From Flavobacterium aeripolare (lineage in GTDB: Bacteria > Bacteroidota > Bacteroidia > Flavobacteriales > Flavobacteriaceae): a stretch of 64,000 bases of DNA. Location: contig NZ_JABSNL010000012.1 in assembly GCF_013294025.1 (NCBI RefSeq), positions 1-64,000 on the forward strand. Reading direction: 5' to 3'. The notes beneath the pieces were generated by a model that was not told the origin of the DNA, searched no databases, and worked only from the letters and a program-made list of their open reading frames with translations. Positions 53,635 through 62,438 of the stretch are shown piece by piece; positions within the stretch are counted from its first letter, which is position 1; the number at the start of each line of letters is the position of its first letter. A program made the position numbers and the translations under genes.

Positions 53635-55137
53635 ATGGCAAATGTAACAAAACCGGACTTTAAAGAAAGATACGGAAATTTTATTGGAGGTAAATTTGTT
53701 GATCCAGTTAAAGGACAATATTTTGATAATATTTCACCAGTAGATGGTAAAGTATTTACGCAAGCAGCACGTTCAACACAAGAAGATATAGACTTAGCAC
53801 TAGATGCTGCACACGAAGCTTTTCCGTCATGGAGTACTTCATCAGCAACAGAGCGTAGCAACGCCTTATTGAAAATTGCGCAAGTGATGGAAGATAACGC
53901 AGAATACTTAGCAACACTAGAAACAATTGACAACGGAAAACCTATTCGTGAGTCACGTGCAGCAGATATTCCTTACTGTATAGATCACTTCCGTTATTTT
54001 GCAGGAGTAATTCGTGCAGACGAAGGAACAATTGCTGAGCATGATAAAAACACTGTAAGTATCGTATTGCACGAGCCTATTGGAGTAGTGGGAGAAATCA
54101 TTCCATGGAATTTCCCAATGTTAATGTTAGCTTGGAAAGTAGCACCAGCATTAGCTGCAGGATGTACTGCAGTAGTAAAACCAGCAGAACAAACACCTAC
54201 AAGTGTGATTATGTTAATGGAATTAATTGGAGATTTATTGCCTCCAGGAGTTTTAAACATTGTAACAGGTTTTGGTGCAGAAGCAGGTCAAGCACTAGCA
54301 ACTTCAAAAAGAATCGCTAAATTATCTTTTACAGGTTCAACAGCTACAGGACAGAAAGTATACCACAATGCAGCCGAAAATATTATTCCAGTAACAATGG
54401 AATTAGGAGGTAAATCACCTAATATTTTCTTCCCATCTGTAGCAGCTCATGATGATGATTTCTTTAGTAAATCAATCGAAGGAGCGTTGATGTTTGCTTT
54501 AAATCAAGGGGAGATTTGTACTGCTCCAACAAGAATTTTAGTACATGAAGACATCGTTGATCTTTTTATCGAAAAAATGAAAGTGAGACTAAAAGCAATC
54601 AAAACAGGAAATCCTTTAGACCCAGAAACAATGATTGGTTCTCAAGTATCTAAACCACAATACGAAAAAATCCTAAACTATATCAACATTGGTAAAGAAG
54701 AAGGTGCTGAAGTAATTGCTGGTGGTGGAGCAGGAAACTATGAAGGAGAACTTTCTGAGGGGTACTATATCCAACCTACAGTTCTTAAAGGAAATAACAA
54801 AATGCGTATCTTCCAAGAAGAGATTTTTGGGCCAGTTGTAGCATTAACAACATTCAGTACTACTGAAGAAGCAATCGAAATCGCAAACGATACTCCTTAC
54901 GGATTAGGAGCAGGAGTTTGGTCTCGTGATGCACATGAGTTATACCAAGTTCCACGTGCTATTCAAGCAGGTAGAGTATGGGTGAATCAATACCACACTT
55001 ACCCAGCTCACGCACCATTTGGTGGAGTAAAAGAGTCAGGTTTTGGACGCGAGAATCACAAAATGGCGTTAGACCATTACCGTGTTGTAAAAAACATGTT
55101 GATCTCATACGATAAAAAACCAATGGGTTTCTTTTAA
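53635..55137 (+). CDS. NAD(P)-dependent aldehyde dehydrogenase
   Basis: This is a 500-residue ALDH-superfamily enzyme. The oxyanion Asn and fold signatures are in [13 protein letters not shown], the cofactor-binding block in KPAEQTPTS and FTGSTATGQ, the general base Glu in [12 protein letters not shown] and the catalytic Cys in [12 protein letters not shown]. The sequence is typical of the ExaC/AldB-type acetaldehyde and general aldehyde dehydrogenases. It is separately transcribed, with an AraC-family gene upstream. Confidence 0.95.
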   Translation: MANVTKPDFKERYGNFIGGKFVDPVKGQYFDNISPVDGKVFTQAARSTQEDIDLALDAAHEAFPSWSTSSATERSNALLKIAQVMEDNAEYLATLETIDNGKPIRESRAADIPYCIDHFRYFAGVIRADEGTIAEHDKNTVSIVLHEPIGVVGEIIPWNFPMLMLAWKVAPALAAGCTAVVKPAEQTPTSVIMLMELIGDLLPPGVLNIVTGFGAEAGQALATSKRIAKLSFTGSTATGQKVYHNAAENIIPVTMELGGKSPNIFFPSVAAHDDDFFSKSIEGALMFALNQGEICTAPTRILVHEDIVDLFIEKMKVRLKAIKTGNPLDPETMIGSQVSKPQYEKILNYINIGKEEGAEVIAGGGAGNYEGELSEGYYIQPTVLKGNNKMRIFQEEIFGPVVALTTFSTTEEAIEIANDTPYGLGAGVWSRDAHELYQVPRAIQAGRVWVNQYHTYPAHAPFGGVKESGFGRENHKMALDHYRVVKNMLISYDKKPMGFF

Positions 55138-55161
55138 TCTAAAAGAACTCAAATACATTTT

Positions 55162-55191
55162 TAAAACCCCGGATATTCCGGGGTTTTTTTG
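55162..55191 (+). terminator. Terminator of the aldehyde dehydrogenase gene
   Basis: AAACCCCGGA/TCCGGGGTTT perfect hairpin and seven T, about 25 bp past the stop. Confidence 0.9.
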
Positions 55192-55453
55192 TTGCTACTA
55201 TTTTCGTTTTACGGTTTTAAACCGCTAAAGTTTTCTTAAAGATGGCGCCATTGTTACAGTCAAAAAAAGGATATTTTGTAACTTAGTATTATAGGCCAAT
55301 ACGCTAATGTAATGTGATAATCATTAAGTTATGCTGAGGTTGATAGATAAAATTAGTAATGAAAAACTAGTAGGTATCGAATGTTGTTCTTGTTTAAAAA
55401 TTAACCACAAATACATTGAACGGAGCGATACTAGTAGTAGAAAAATAGAAAAT

Positions 55454-55954
55454 ATGAGCAGAGGATTTGTAAAAGAAAACGATCAAGAAGAAATTCCAAT
55501 GGTTCCACCTAGAGCTGATTTACCTGACGGAATGGTGAACTACGTAACACAAAACGGAATGGACGAATTACTCCTGGAAAAAGAAACGTTGTTACACGAA
55601 ATAGAAACAGTAGCAAACACGGATGAAAACGAAAGACGCATTACAGTAAATTATATAAACGCTAAAATTCAATTGCTGAATCAGAGAATCGCGACTGCAA
55701 AAGTAGTTGACTTAAGCAAGCAACCGCATGACGAAATACGATTTGGCGCCCTCATAAGCATGCAAATAGGCACCGATAAAAAGATTCAAAAGTACCAAAT
55801 AGTAGGAGTAGACGAAGCAAATATCGCCAAAGGCAAGATTTCGTTTATCTCACCCATAGCAAGAATCTTAATCAATAAAAAAGTAGGTGATGTAGCCGTG
55901 TTGAAATTAGCTACAGAAGATAGGGAGTTTAAGATTTTGGGTATTGGGTATTGA
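55454..55954 (+). CDS. GreA/GreB-family transcription elongation factor-like protein
   Basis: This is a protein of about 166 residues. The start was placed at the ATG at 55454 (MSRGFVKENDQEE), the usual beginning of this Bacteroidota subfamily; the longer frame upstream shows no family sequence. A helical N-terminal part (MDELLLEKETLLHEIETV, about 35-85) corresponds to the Gre coiled coil. The C-terminal FKBP-like domain includes FGALISMQIG, YQIVGVDEANIAKGKISFISPIARIL and KKVGDVAVL. Gre factors rescue stalled RNA polymerase by stimulating transcript cleavage. The coiled-coil tip acids are less clear here, so activity may differ. Confidence 0.85.
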   Translation: MSRGFVKENDQEEIPMVPPRADLPDGMVNYVTQNGMDELLLEKETLLHEIETVANTDENERRITVNYINAKIQLLNQRIATAKVVDLSKQPHDEIRFGALISMQIGTDKKIQKYQIVGVDEANIAKGKISFISPIARILINKKVGDVAVLKLATEDREFKILGIGY

Positions 55955-55988
55955 AAAAAAAGCCTTATCTCTGTAAGGCTTGATTTTT
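55955..55988 (+). terminator. Terminator of the Gre-like gene
   Basis: AAGCCTTA/TAAGGCTT hairpin flanked by eight A and a T-rich tract. It also marks the left edge of the accessory island. Confidence 0.8.
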
Positions 55989-56171
55989 AATATAGCATGT
56001 ACTGAATAAACATTCACTAAGTTTTTTATAAGAAATACTAGATTATTTATAAGACGCAGATTTTATAAATATTATTTAATAATGGTTGAAATATATTATC
56101 TGCATTATGAATTTAGTAGAACTGTAATAAGTGTTAAATATTAAAATTTCGATATTAATACCTTCTAATGT

Positions 56172-57989
56172 TTAATCTTGTTTTTCTATGATATCTTGCA
56201 AAAACTTTACTTTAATTTTATCCGTATTTTGGAGCAAATCAACATTTCCATAACCTTTTGCAAGTTTCCCTATTAAAACACCTAACACAGTCTTTCCATA
56301 TCGATATCTTTCCACATTGTTATCGTATAGCTCTTGTAATTCTTTAATTGTATTTGAATTACTGAACTTAAATAATTCACCCCTATTCTCATATTCCCTT
56401 CTTTTTTGTTCCATCTTATTATATAGTTTATCCATTGATTTACCTTTCGTTTCAAGTGTGGATTCACTTATTAGTTGTTCAATTGTTTCAACAGTGAAAT
56501 TTGGATACAAACTAAAAATGTGTTGAGTATTAATAAAGTAATTTTCTAAATCATATCCAGAAGTTTGAAATAAATGGTATTTGACTATTCCTAATTTATT
56601 TAAATTTGTTAACCTTTCTTTTACTCTATCTTTATCAAATTCGTCGTTATCATAAATATCACTATCTCGATGAAAAATTATATCTGTTAATTCTGGTTTG
56701 TCGGTTAGTTTTATTTTACAAGATTGCATAGCCGCTAAAAGGTTTGAGCGACTTTCATATGATATAAATTCGGTTGTAGTCATATCATAATTTTGAATTT
56801 CACAAATTTTCTTTATATAAGTTAAGTCTTTGTCTTCCGATAAAACTAATATTTTAGTATTACTTTTTAGCTTGCTTAATTCTTCAGCTTTTTTTTCTGC
56901 TGATTGTCTTAATTCAACTTCTTTTGAAATATATTCTGTAATTATGGGCAGTAAACCAACCTCTTTATCGAATATTTGAATGTCGTCTACATTTACAGAA
57001 TTTAATTTTGTGCCAATATTTTCACTTTCTGATTTTACTAAATATAGATTTGTTTTAGTTGTGAAATCTTTAGCTAAAGAATAAAACGCAGGGGAGTGAG
57101 TGTTTATAAAAATTTGTAAATCATCTGAAAAATTTGCAAAAATTTTAGAGAGTTTAAATGCATTACCCATTTCCATATTGTTCTCAGGTTCCTCAAAGCC
57201 CCATATTGTGTCAGGATTTATTACTGCTCTCCCTGCAATTGATTTGTAGTGATTTGCAATAAATTTTAAGATGATTGGAATGTGTTGAGCTTTTATTCCA
57301 TCTCCTCTTTTGTTTAATGAAATCATCGCTCCACCTTTATTTAATGAAAAATCAAGAGTAGAAAACAATAGTTTAAAGTCTGAGGGCATTCCAATTTGGC
57401 TTGAATAACCAAGCTCTGTTGTAATGTTTTTTACTAACAGTTCCACTTGTGTTTTTAACCCGTCTACAAATTTTTCAGAAGCATCGTTAAATGCGCTTGG
57501 ATTTATTTCACTGAGAGCATCATGTAAGTCACCCATTAAATAATTAAAATACTCTGATCCTCTTATTGCAGGTACATATTTAAATTTAATTTTCTTAACC
57601 CATTGTAATGTACCACTTCTTCCTGAAGGCTCTTTTCCGCTTTGAGTTTTTATTTCATTTATGGAAAGACCTTCTTTTCTCCAAATTTTTGTCCATACCA
57701 TATTCTCTTTGTCTTTAAATCTGGTAGGTCTTTGAAAAGTAATTTTAATTTTCACTTCCTCTGCTTTTTTGTTGGGAGTATTTGCGTATTTCGAAAAATC
57801 ATCACTAAATCGAAATGGGCAACCAATTTCTGTTTCCCCATTAAAAAACAGATTTAATGCTTTTAGAAAATTTGATTTACCAATATCGTTCTGTCCTACT
57901 ATTATATTTAGTTGATTAGGATTCAGGCCTTTATCAAGCTTAACGATAGATCGAAAATTATTTATTTCGATGGAATTTATTATTATCAT
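56172..57989 (-). CDS. OLD-family-like ATPase with TOPRIM nuclease domain
   Basis: This 605-residue protein begins INSIEINNFRSIVKLD followed by Walker A VGQNDIGKSNFLKAL (near 32-46). The ABC-type signature region is LNKRGDGIKAQHIP, and Walker B is DTIWGFEEPENN (near 255). From about residue 375 a TOPRIM domain starts (TKILVLSEDKD, first acidic residue) and continues with the DxD-like FHRDSDIYD near 436. That order is the OLD/GajA nuclease architecture used in several anti-phage systems, including some retrons. It lies downstream of, and in the same orientation as, a reverse transcriptase, 372 bp away. Unlike most neighbours, the gene is flanked by AT-rich DNA. Confidence 0.85.
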   Translation of the reverse strand: MIIINSIEINNFRSIVKLDKGLNPNQLNIIVGQNDIGKSNFLKALNLFFNGETEIGCPFRFSDDFSKYANTPNKKAEEVKIKITFQRPTRFKDKENMVWTKIWRKEGLSINEIKTQSGKEPSGRSGTLQWVKKIKFKYVPAIRGSEYFNYLMGDLHDALSEINPSAFNDASEKFVDGLKTQVELLVKNITTELGYSSQIGMPSDFKLLFSTLDFSLNKGGAMISLNKRGDGIKAQHIPIILKFIANHYKSIAGRAVINPDTIWGFEEPENNMEMGNAFKLSKIFANFSDDLQIFINTHSPAFYSLAKDFTTKTNLYLVKSESENIGTKLNSVNVDDIQIFDKEVGLLPIITEYISKEVELRQSAEKKAEELSKLKSNTKILVLSEDKDLTYIKKICEIQNYDMTTTEFISYESRSNLLAAMQSCKIKLTDKPELTDIIFHRDSDIYDNDEFDKDRVKERLTNLNKLGIVKYHLFQTSGYDLENYFINTQHIFSLYPNFTVETIEQLISESTLETKGKSMDKLYNKMEQKRREYENRGELFKFSNSNTIKELQELYDNNVERYRYGKTVLGVLIGKLAKGYGNVDLLQNTDKIKVKFLQDIIEKQD

Positions 57990-58361
57990 TATCTATGTTA
58001 TATAATTTGGTTTAAAATTTGAATATTTTATTTTTATCACAATTGATCTTAATTCATCGAAATTTACAGGGTTGTATTTCTATTGTCAAAGTTCAAAAGT
58101 TAGACTTTATTTACTATAAATATACATATCAATAATTTTAAAGACTCTTATCATGATAGATTTCCCTATGAGTTCCAGTAGGTATTAAAGCTAGACAAAA
58201 TTCTTTTCAAAGACAATCTAATATTCTATTTCAAAAACATTTTTAATTTTGAATAATTATGATTATTTAAAGTTTGTAAATATCCATGTTTGTTTCAGTT
58301 TCAGATTGTTTTTGCCATTATATAATTTTACGTAATCCTAATTTTTAGAATTGTATTTACT
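57990..58361. other. AT-rich spacer between reverse transcriptase and OLD-like gene
   Basis: 372 bp without an ORF. No perfect minus-strand TAnnTTTG element or strong terminator is visible. It includes a short palindrome TATCATGATA (58149-58158). Whether the OLD-like gene is co-transcribed with the reverse transcriptase or has its own promoter cannot be settled from the sequence. Confidence 0.4.
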
Positions 58362-60122
58362 CTATTTATATTTTAAGAAATTATAGTAACTATAGGCCGA
58401 TCCATTGTAATTCTTTCTTTCTTTAAATTCTTTAATATTAGATTTTTTAATAATATCCTTTAAAGAATTGTTTAATCTAACTATTTGGTGATTTCTCTTT
58501 TGATCTAAATATCTAAGTTGTCTAGAAACAATTCTATTCCTTTTTAAGGTTTTAAATCCATTGGTCCAACAAAGCCCTTGTTCAAGTGGACTTTTATGGT
58601 TGTATATTTTTATTCTACCAACTGACATAGAAATTAGCCTATGCTCTAAACTTGAAATAATTTGACGTTTAGACCATCTTGAATTATCGTTTCTTACTTT
58701 TTGGTAGTGCTTTAGTTTGCCCAAATTAATTATTATTTTCTCTGTCTCTGAAACTTGTTTTTTAACTTCTTTTATAATTGTTTTTTTTCTAACCCTAATT
58801 TTTCCATCAAAATTAATTTGGTAACCTACAAAGGATAACCAAGGGATATTTGTGTTCAAAATGTTTTTATCTGCCCAACAATATGGCAATTTTGATTTAG
58901 ATTCATTCCAAAAATATTGACTATCATTTTTGTAATTTACATTTTCTATTGGTAGATGATGTAGGAGGAAATTAGTTTTCAAACTTGCAGTAAATGCTTC
59001 TAATGCTAATTGACAGTTTAACTTTTCATTATGTAGTAAAATCATATCGTCACAATATCTTATATAAAAGATGTCCTTAACAGCTGAAAAAACTTTTTCG
59101 TCTACGTCGTGTAAAATTAAATTTGCGACAAAACAAGAGATCGCATTGCCTTGTGGAACCCCTAATAAATTATCATTGCAATATGTATCGCCAAATTCAT
59201 CATTCAATTCTTTTTCCGCCCAACCGAAAACACCTACTGGCAGATTGTTTTCTTTAAACCATTCTAAGTTGTTGTTTAGTTTTATAATATTATTTTGGAA
59301 TGAATAAGATTTTAAAAAAGACTTAAATAAAATTACCGATTTTGGATCAATAGTTTTTTTGCTAACCTCTTCTATCTCTTTTGCTATTTTATTAAAGACT
59401 TCTAATAAGTGATTATGATTTACAATATCAAAAAATTTCTGAATGTCGCATTCGGCAACCCATAATCCTTTACTTTTTTTTCTTTTTTCGGCTATTTTAT
59501 CTATACAGTCGTGGTGAGAAGGAATTTTTTTTCTTTCTGCATTATAAGCTCTAAACGCATAAGAGCAATCTAAAAAATGCTTATCAAAAAAACGGATAAA
59601 ATATTTAGCTGTTATAGAACAAATTATCTTTGATTTTAAATCATAAACCGCGATTGGTCTGTATGTGATTTTACCTGCTTTTTCATCTTTCTTTATTCCT
59701 GTTATTTTTGGTGGACTCAAATCATATTTTAAACTTTCAATGTTTAAAATCTCAGTTTGAATTTCTTCAGCAAATGAAATTAGTTTATTGTACCAAATTG
59801 GAGGTTGTATTATATTTAGCTCAATATCTTTTTTGGTTTTTTTATAAGAATTGAAAAGTCTTAATTGATTAGTCTTTAAGCTATTTGTACATAATTTTCT
59901 TTCATTTCGGTATAGTTTTTTCCACTTTCTTCTAGAAGGAAACATTTCTGAAATTTGAATAAATAAATCCTTCTGTTGAGAAGAATAAATGTTGTTACTC
60001 CTTTCATGTATACTAAAGTTTCTGACCATATGTAAATCATGTCTTTTACCAGCTTCTTTCGCTCGGTATTTACATAAAATTTGTACGATTTTTTCTTCTT
60101 CGAAATATTTATCTAATTGCAT
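58362..60122 (-). CDS. Reverse transcriptase (RNA-directed DNA polymerase), defence-type candidate
   Basis: This 586-residue reverse transcriptase carries the fingers/palm motifs in order: YRPIAVYDLKSKII (about 155-168), motif A VAECDIQKFFDIVNH, motif B GVPQGNAISCFVANLIL, motif C YIRYCDDMILLH (catalytic YxDD), and the downstream WLSFVGYQINFDGKIRVR. An N-terminal helical domain of about 120 residues and a C-terminal basic tail of about 140 residues flank the polymerase. There is no maturase X/HNH end as in group II introns and no retron-type NAxxH or VTG motif that I can see. It is preceded by a candidate structured RNA (60127-60351) and followed by an OLD-like gene. Its RT subclass cannot be fixed by eye. 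Confidence 0.88.
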   Translation of the reverse strand: MQLDKYFEEEKIVQILCKYRAKEAGKRHDLHMVRNFSIHERSNNIYSSQQKDLFIQISEMFPSRRKWKKLYRNERKLCTNSLKTNQLRLFNSYKKTKKDIELNIIQPPIWYNKLISFAEEIQTEILNIESLKYDLSPPKITGIKKDEKAGKITYRPIAVYDLKSKIICSITAKYFIRFFDKHFLDCSYAFRAYNAERKKIPSHHDCIDKIAEKRKKSKGLWVAECDIQKFFDIVNHNHLLEVFNKIAKEIEEVSKKTIDPKSVILFKSFLKSYSFQNNIIKLNNNLEWFKENNLPVGVFGWAEKELNDEFGDTYCNDNLLGVPQGNAISCFVANLILHDVDEKVFSAVKDIFYIRYCDDMILLHNEKLNCQLALEAFTASLKTNFLLHHLPIENVNYKNDSQYFWNESKSKLPYCWADKNILNTNIPWLSFVGYQINFDGKIRVRKKTIIKEVKKQVSETEKIIINLGKLKHYQKVRNDNSRWSKRQIISSLEHRLISMSVGRIKIYNHKSPLEQGLCWTNGFKTLKRNRIVSRQLRYLDQKRNHQIVRLNNSLKDIIKKSNIKEFKERKNYNGSAYSYYNFLKYK

Positions 60123-60126
60123 AATA

Positions 60127-60351
60127 AAAAGGCGTAGCAGTTGTAATTAAATGTGAAGATAGAAATAAAAATGTATCCAATAAGCTTAAAAAATACATTG
60201 AGCCAAAAAATATCTCAGGACCTATAGGCTTTTGGATTATTCGGTAATCACTAATTATAAATTAATAAGTTCCCTAGACTTAAGTGTCACCCTGATACAT
60301 GAATGCCGCAGACAAAACGAATAATGTTTGTACACTCTTACTACGCCTTTT
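60127..60351 (-). ncRNA. Candidate RT-associated structured RNA closed by a 13-bp terminal helix
   Basis: On the minus strand this leader begins AAAAGGCGTAGTA (60351-60339) and ends TGCTACGCCTTTT (60139-60127), four bases before the RT ATG. The two ends pair over 13 bp (12 Watson-Crick, one G-U). Inside are further inverted repeats: CCAAAA/TTTTGG (60203-60208 with 60230-60235) and AATGTAT/ATACATT (60170-60176 with 60193-60199). A minus-strand -7 element at 60355-60362 would start transcription close to the first base of the helix. Retron msr-msd RNAs have this a1/a2 layout upstream of the RT. The RNA is predicted only. Confidence 0.55.
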
Positions 60352-60354
60352 GCG

Positions 60355-60372
60355 CAAATATATGTATTTTTG
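60355..60372. promoter_or_regulatory. Divergent -7 promoter elements: RT/ncRNA (minus) and BT4734-like gene (plus)
   Basis: Minus-strand TATATTTG (60362-60355) and plus-strand TATTTTTG (60365-60372) both match TAnnTTTG and are separated by 2 bp. The minus element points at the candidate ncRNA. The plus element lies 7 bp from the ATG at 60380, implying a leaderless transcript or a start at a later Met. No good -33 boxes are present. Confidence 0.45.
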
Positions 60373-60379
60373 TTAAACT

Positions 60380-61342
60380 ATGATGGCACTTTCAGAAATA
60401 CAAATTACAAGTTTCGACAATATGAAATCGTCGAAGGCAACTACTATTCCTTTGTTTCAAGAGTTTGGAAACATTAAGAGAGGTAAATATAAAGATTTGA
60501 TAGTTAAATGTAGAGATGCTGTTGCAAAAAATGATAAAACTCTATATACATTCTTAAAAAGTCAACTACCTGCAGTAACATTTTGCGGTACATTTGACTC
60601 GGGTAGAAAAGCTAATGACATTAGTGGTTATAATAACTTAATGATTATTGATATAGACAATATGAATGAGAGTTGGTTGAGCCAAATTAAACTAGATATG
60701 CAAAGTGATAGTTATGTGATGGCATTATGGCTCTCACCTTCTGGATTAGGTTTGAAAGGGATAGTTAAAATAGATAGTGATGTTACTAGACATAAATATG
60801 TTTTTAATGCTCTCCGTATTTATTTCTTAAATAAATATAATATAGAACTTGATAAAAGTGGTAGTGATGTTTCTAGGTTATGTTTTTCATCGTGGGATAA
60901 AAATTTTTTCTTTAATGAAAAATCAGAAATCTTTACTGATTTCTTAGAAATAGAAGAACCTAGTGCTAATAGGAAATCTGCTAAATTACCCAAGGAGGTT
61001 TTAGTTGAAAGAAATGCTTTTGCTACAGAAGGATTCAACAAAGTGGGAGACACTAAAGTTATTAAACAAATTATTAGATTTTTGAATAAAAATGATTTAT
61101 CCATTACAGAAACATACGATGATTGGGTAAAAGTCGCTTTAGGTATCTCACAGGTTTTTAGTTATGATGTAGGTGAAAAGCTATTTTTGCAAATATGTAC
61201 TTTTGATAAAGAAAGGCATTCAGATGAGAAATCAGTTTTACTTTTAAAATATTGTTATCGTAAAAGACAGTATCAAACAAATAACAATATATCTATATCA
61301 ACTATAATCTATTTTGCAAAGCTTAAAGGTTTTGTAATTTAA
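60380..61342 (+). CDS. BT4734/VirE N-terminal domain protein with PriCT-2-like end
   Basis: This is a 320-residue protein. Residues about 45-185 match the BT4734/BF3469 (VirE N-terminal) primase-like pattern: FCGTFDSGRKANDI, LMIIDIDNMNE with its acidic pair, LWLSPSGLGLKGIVKI and SRLCFSSWDKN. Residues about 240-315 resemble PriCT-2 (TYDDWVKVALGISQVF, AKLKGF). Such proteins are usually the N-terminal part of VirE/VapE helicases in Bacteroidota mobile elements; here the helicase part is absent. The start may be the Met at 60383 or 60422. Divergent from the RT, it supports a mobile origin for the island. Confidence 0.75.
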   Translation: MMALSEIQITSFDNMKSSKATTIPLFQEFGNIKRGKYKDLIVKCRDAVAKNDKTLYTFLKSQLPAVTFCGTFDSGRKANDISGYNNLMIIDIDNMNESWLSQIKLDMQSDSYVMALWLSPSGLGLKGIVKIDSDVTRHKYVFNALRIYFLNKYNIELDKSGSDVSRLCFSSWDKNFFFNEKSEIFTDFLEIEEPSANRKSAKLPKEVLVERNAFATEGFNKVGDTKVIKQIIRFLNKNDLSITETYDDWVKVALGISQVFSYDVGEKLFLQICTFDKERHSDEKSVLLLKYCYRKRQYQTNNNISISTIIYFAKLKGFVI

Positions 61343-61469
61343 TATTGAAGGATATATCTATTTTAATACAAGCATCAATATCGACTATAGCAACTTTAAA
61401 TTTAATATCTTTTTGCTGTCAACTAAATTAAAAAACCGTAAATCTAAACAAGACTTACGGTTTTGAAAG

Positions 61470-61543
61470 TGGAGAATACCGGATTCGAACCGGTCACCTC
61501 TTGCCTGCCAGGCAAGCACTCTAGCCAAATGAGCTAATCCCCC
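61470..61543 (-). tRNA. tRNA-Ala (GGC anticodon)
   Basis: A 74-nt cloverleaf on the minus strand has acceptor GGGGGAT/ATTCTCC (two G-U pairs), D-arm AGCTCATTTGGCTAGAG, anticodon arm CTTGC-CTGGCAG-GCAAG with anticodon GGC, and T-arm CCGGTTCGAATCCGG. CCA is not encoded. Its 3' end faces the RT/OLD island, the usual orientation for integration at a tRNA. A perfect direct repeat of the tRNA 3' end was not found on the far side. A possible terminator (AACCGTAA...TTACGGTT) lies just beyond it at 61433-61462. Confidence 0.95.
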
Positions 61544-61660
61544 AAGAGAGTCGCAAATATAGTATTATTTACTATTCAAAAAACAAATTGGGCAACAACT
61601 TTCTAAAGCGGTATTCTTTGCCATCTTCTTTAAAATACTAACTTTACAATAAAAAATAAA

Positions 61661-62428
61661 ATGACAGCAGCATCAACAGCAGGTACGCTTACTACAACCA
61701 TTCAGGATAAAATCGCAACAGTACAATTTGCGCATCCCGCCAGCAATTCTTTCCCCCGTCAATTGCTAGATGCGGTGACAAATGCCTTGAATGAATTGAG
61801 TACAAATGATGCTGTGTCTGTTATTATTTTACGCAGTGAAGGCGAAGGTGCTTTTTGTGCAGGAGCTTCTTTTGACGAACTCTTAGCGGTTTCAAATTTG
61901 GAGCAAGGAACTACTTTTTTCTCCGGTTTTGCAAATCTAATTAATGCCATGCGCAGCTGCTCTAAGATTATTGTGGGTCGCATTCACGGTAAAGCCGTAG
62001 GTGGTGGTGTAGGGATTGCCGCCGCTTGTGACTATGCATTTGCCACTACAAAAGCGGCTGTAAAACTCTCTGAGCTTGCCATTGGGATTGGTCCCTTTGT
62101 GATTGAGCCTGCCGTGAGTCGCAAGATAGGCAAGACCGCCATGACCCAAATGACCCTTGCTGCACATGAATGGAAAACGCCAGAGTGGGCTTTAGAAAAA
62201 GGATTGTTTGCTAAAGTACTAGACGATCAAACCGAATTAGATATTGATTTGGCTCACTTTACCACTAAACTCGCATCTTACAATCCAGAGGCTTTAAGCC
62301 AAATGAAAAAGATTATCTGGGAAGGAACAAGTGATTGGGATACACTTTTACTAGATAGAGCTGCTATTTCAGGCGAGTTAGTGCTTTCTGAATTTACAAA
62401 AAACGCACTAAACCAGTTCAAGAAGTAA
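61661..62428 (+). CDS. Enoyl-CoA hydratase/isomerase family protein
   Basis: This 255-residue crotonase-fold protein has the CoA oxyanion-hole blocks AFCAGASFDEL and GKAVGGGVGIAAACDYAFAT. The second glutamate normally needed for hydratase activity is not obvious: the loop reads LSELAIGIGPFVIEPAVSR, with Glu in a nearby position. It could be an isomerase or a hydratase of fatty-acid or amino-acid degradation. It is monocistronic and transcribed away from tRNA-Ala. Confidence 0.88.
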   Translation: MTAASTAGTLTTTIQDKIATVQFAHPASNSFPRQLLDAVTNALNELSTNDAVSVIILRSEGEGAFCAGASFDELLAVSNLEQGTTFFSGFANLINAMRSCSKIIVGRIHGKAVGGGVGIAAACDYAFATTKAAVKLSELAIGIGPFVIEPAVSRKIGKTAMTQMTLAAHEWKTPEWALEKGLFAKVLDDQTELDIDLAHFTTKLASYNPEALSQMKKIIWEGTSDWDTLLLDRAAISGELVLSEFTKNALNQFKK

Positions 62429-62438
62429 CCCTTTTTTT

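Noticed and set aside
55331..55453. Upstream extension of the Gre-like gene with a CCSC motif
   Set aside because: It does not look like the family. The ATG at 55454 gives the expected start, and the extension probably reflects chance openness.
58362..60122. Group II intron RT
   Set aside because: No maturase X domain or HNH motif follows the polymerase and no domain V-like hairpin was recognised downstream.
58362..60351. Canonical retron RT
   Set aside because: The RT is much longer than typical retron RTs (about 300-400 residues) and I could not find the NAxxH or VTG motifs, so only 'retron/DRT-like' is proposed on the basis of the upstream RNA.
55989..61543. Precise att sites for an island integrated at tRNA-Ala
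   Set aside because: I looked for a copy of the tRNA 3' end (TTCGAATCCGGTATTCTCC or its complement) on the far side of the island and found none.
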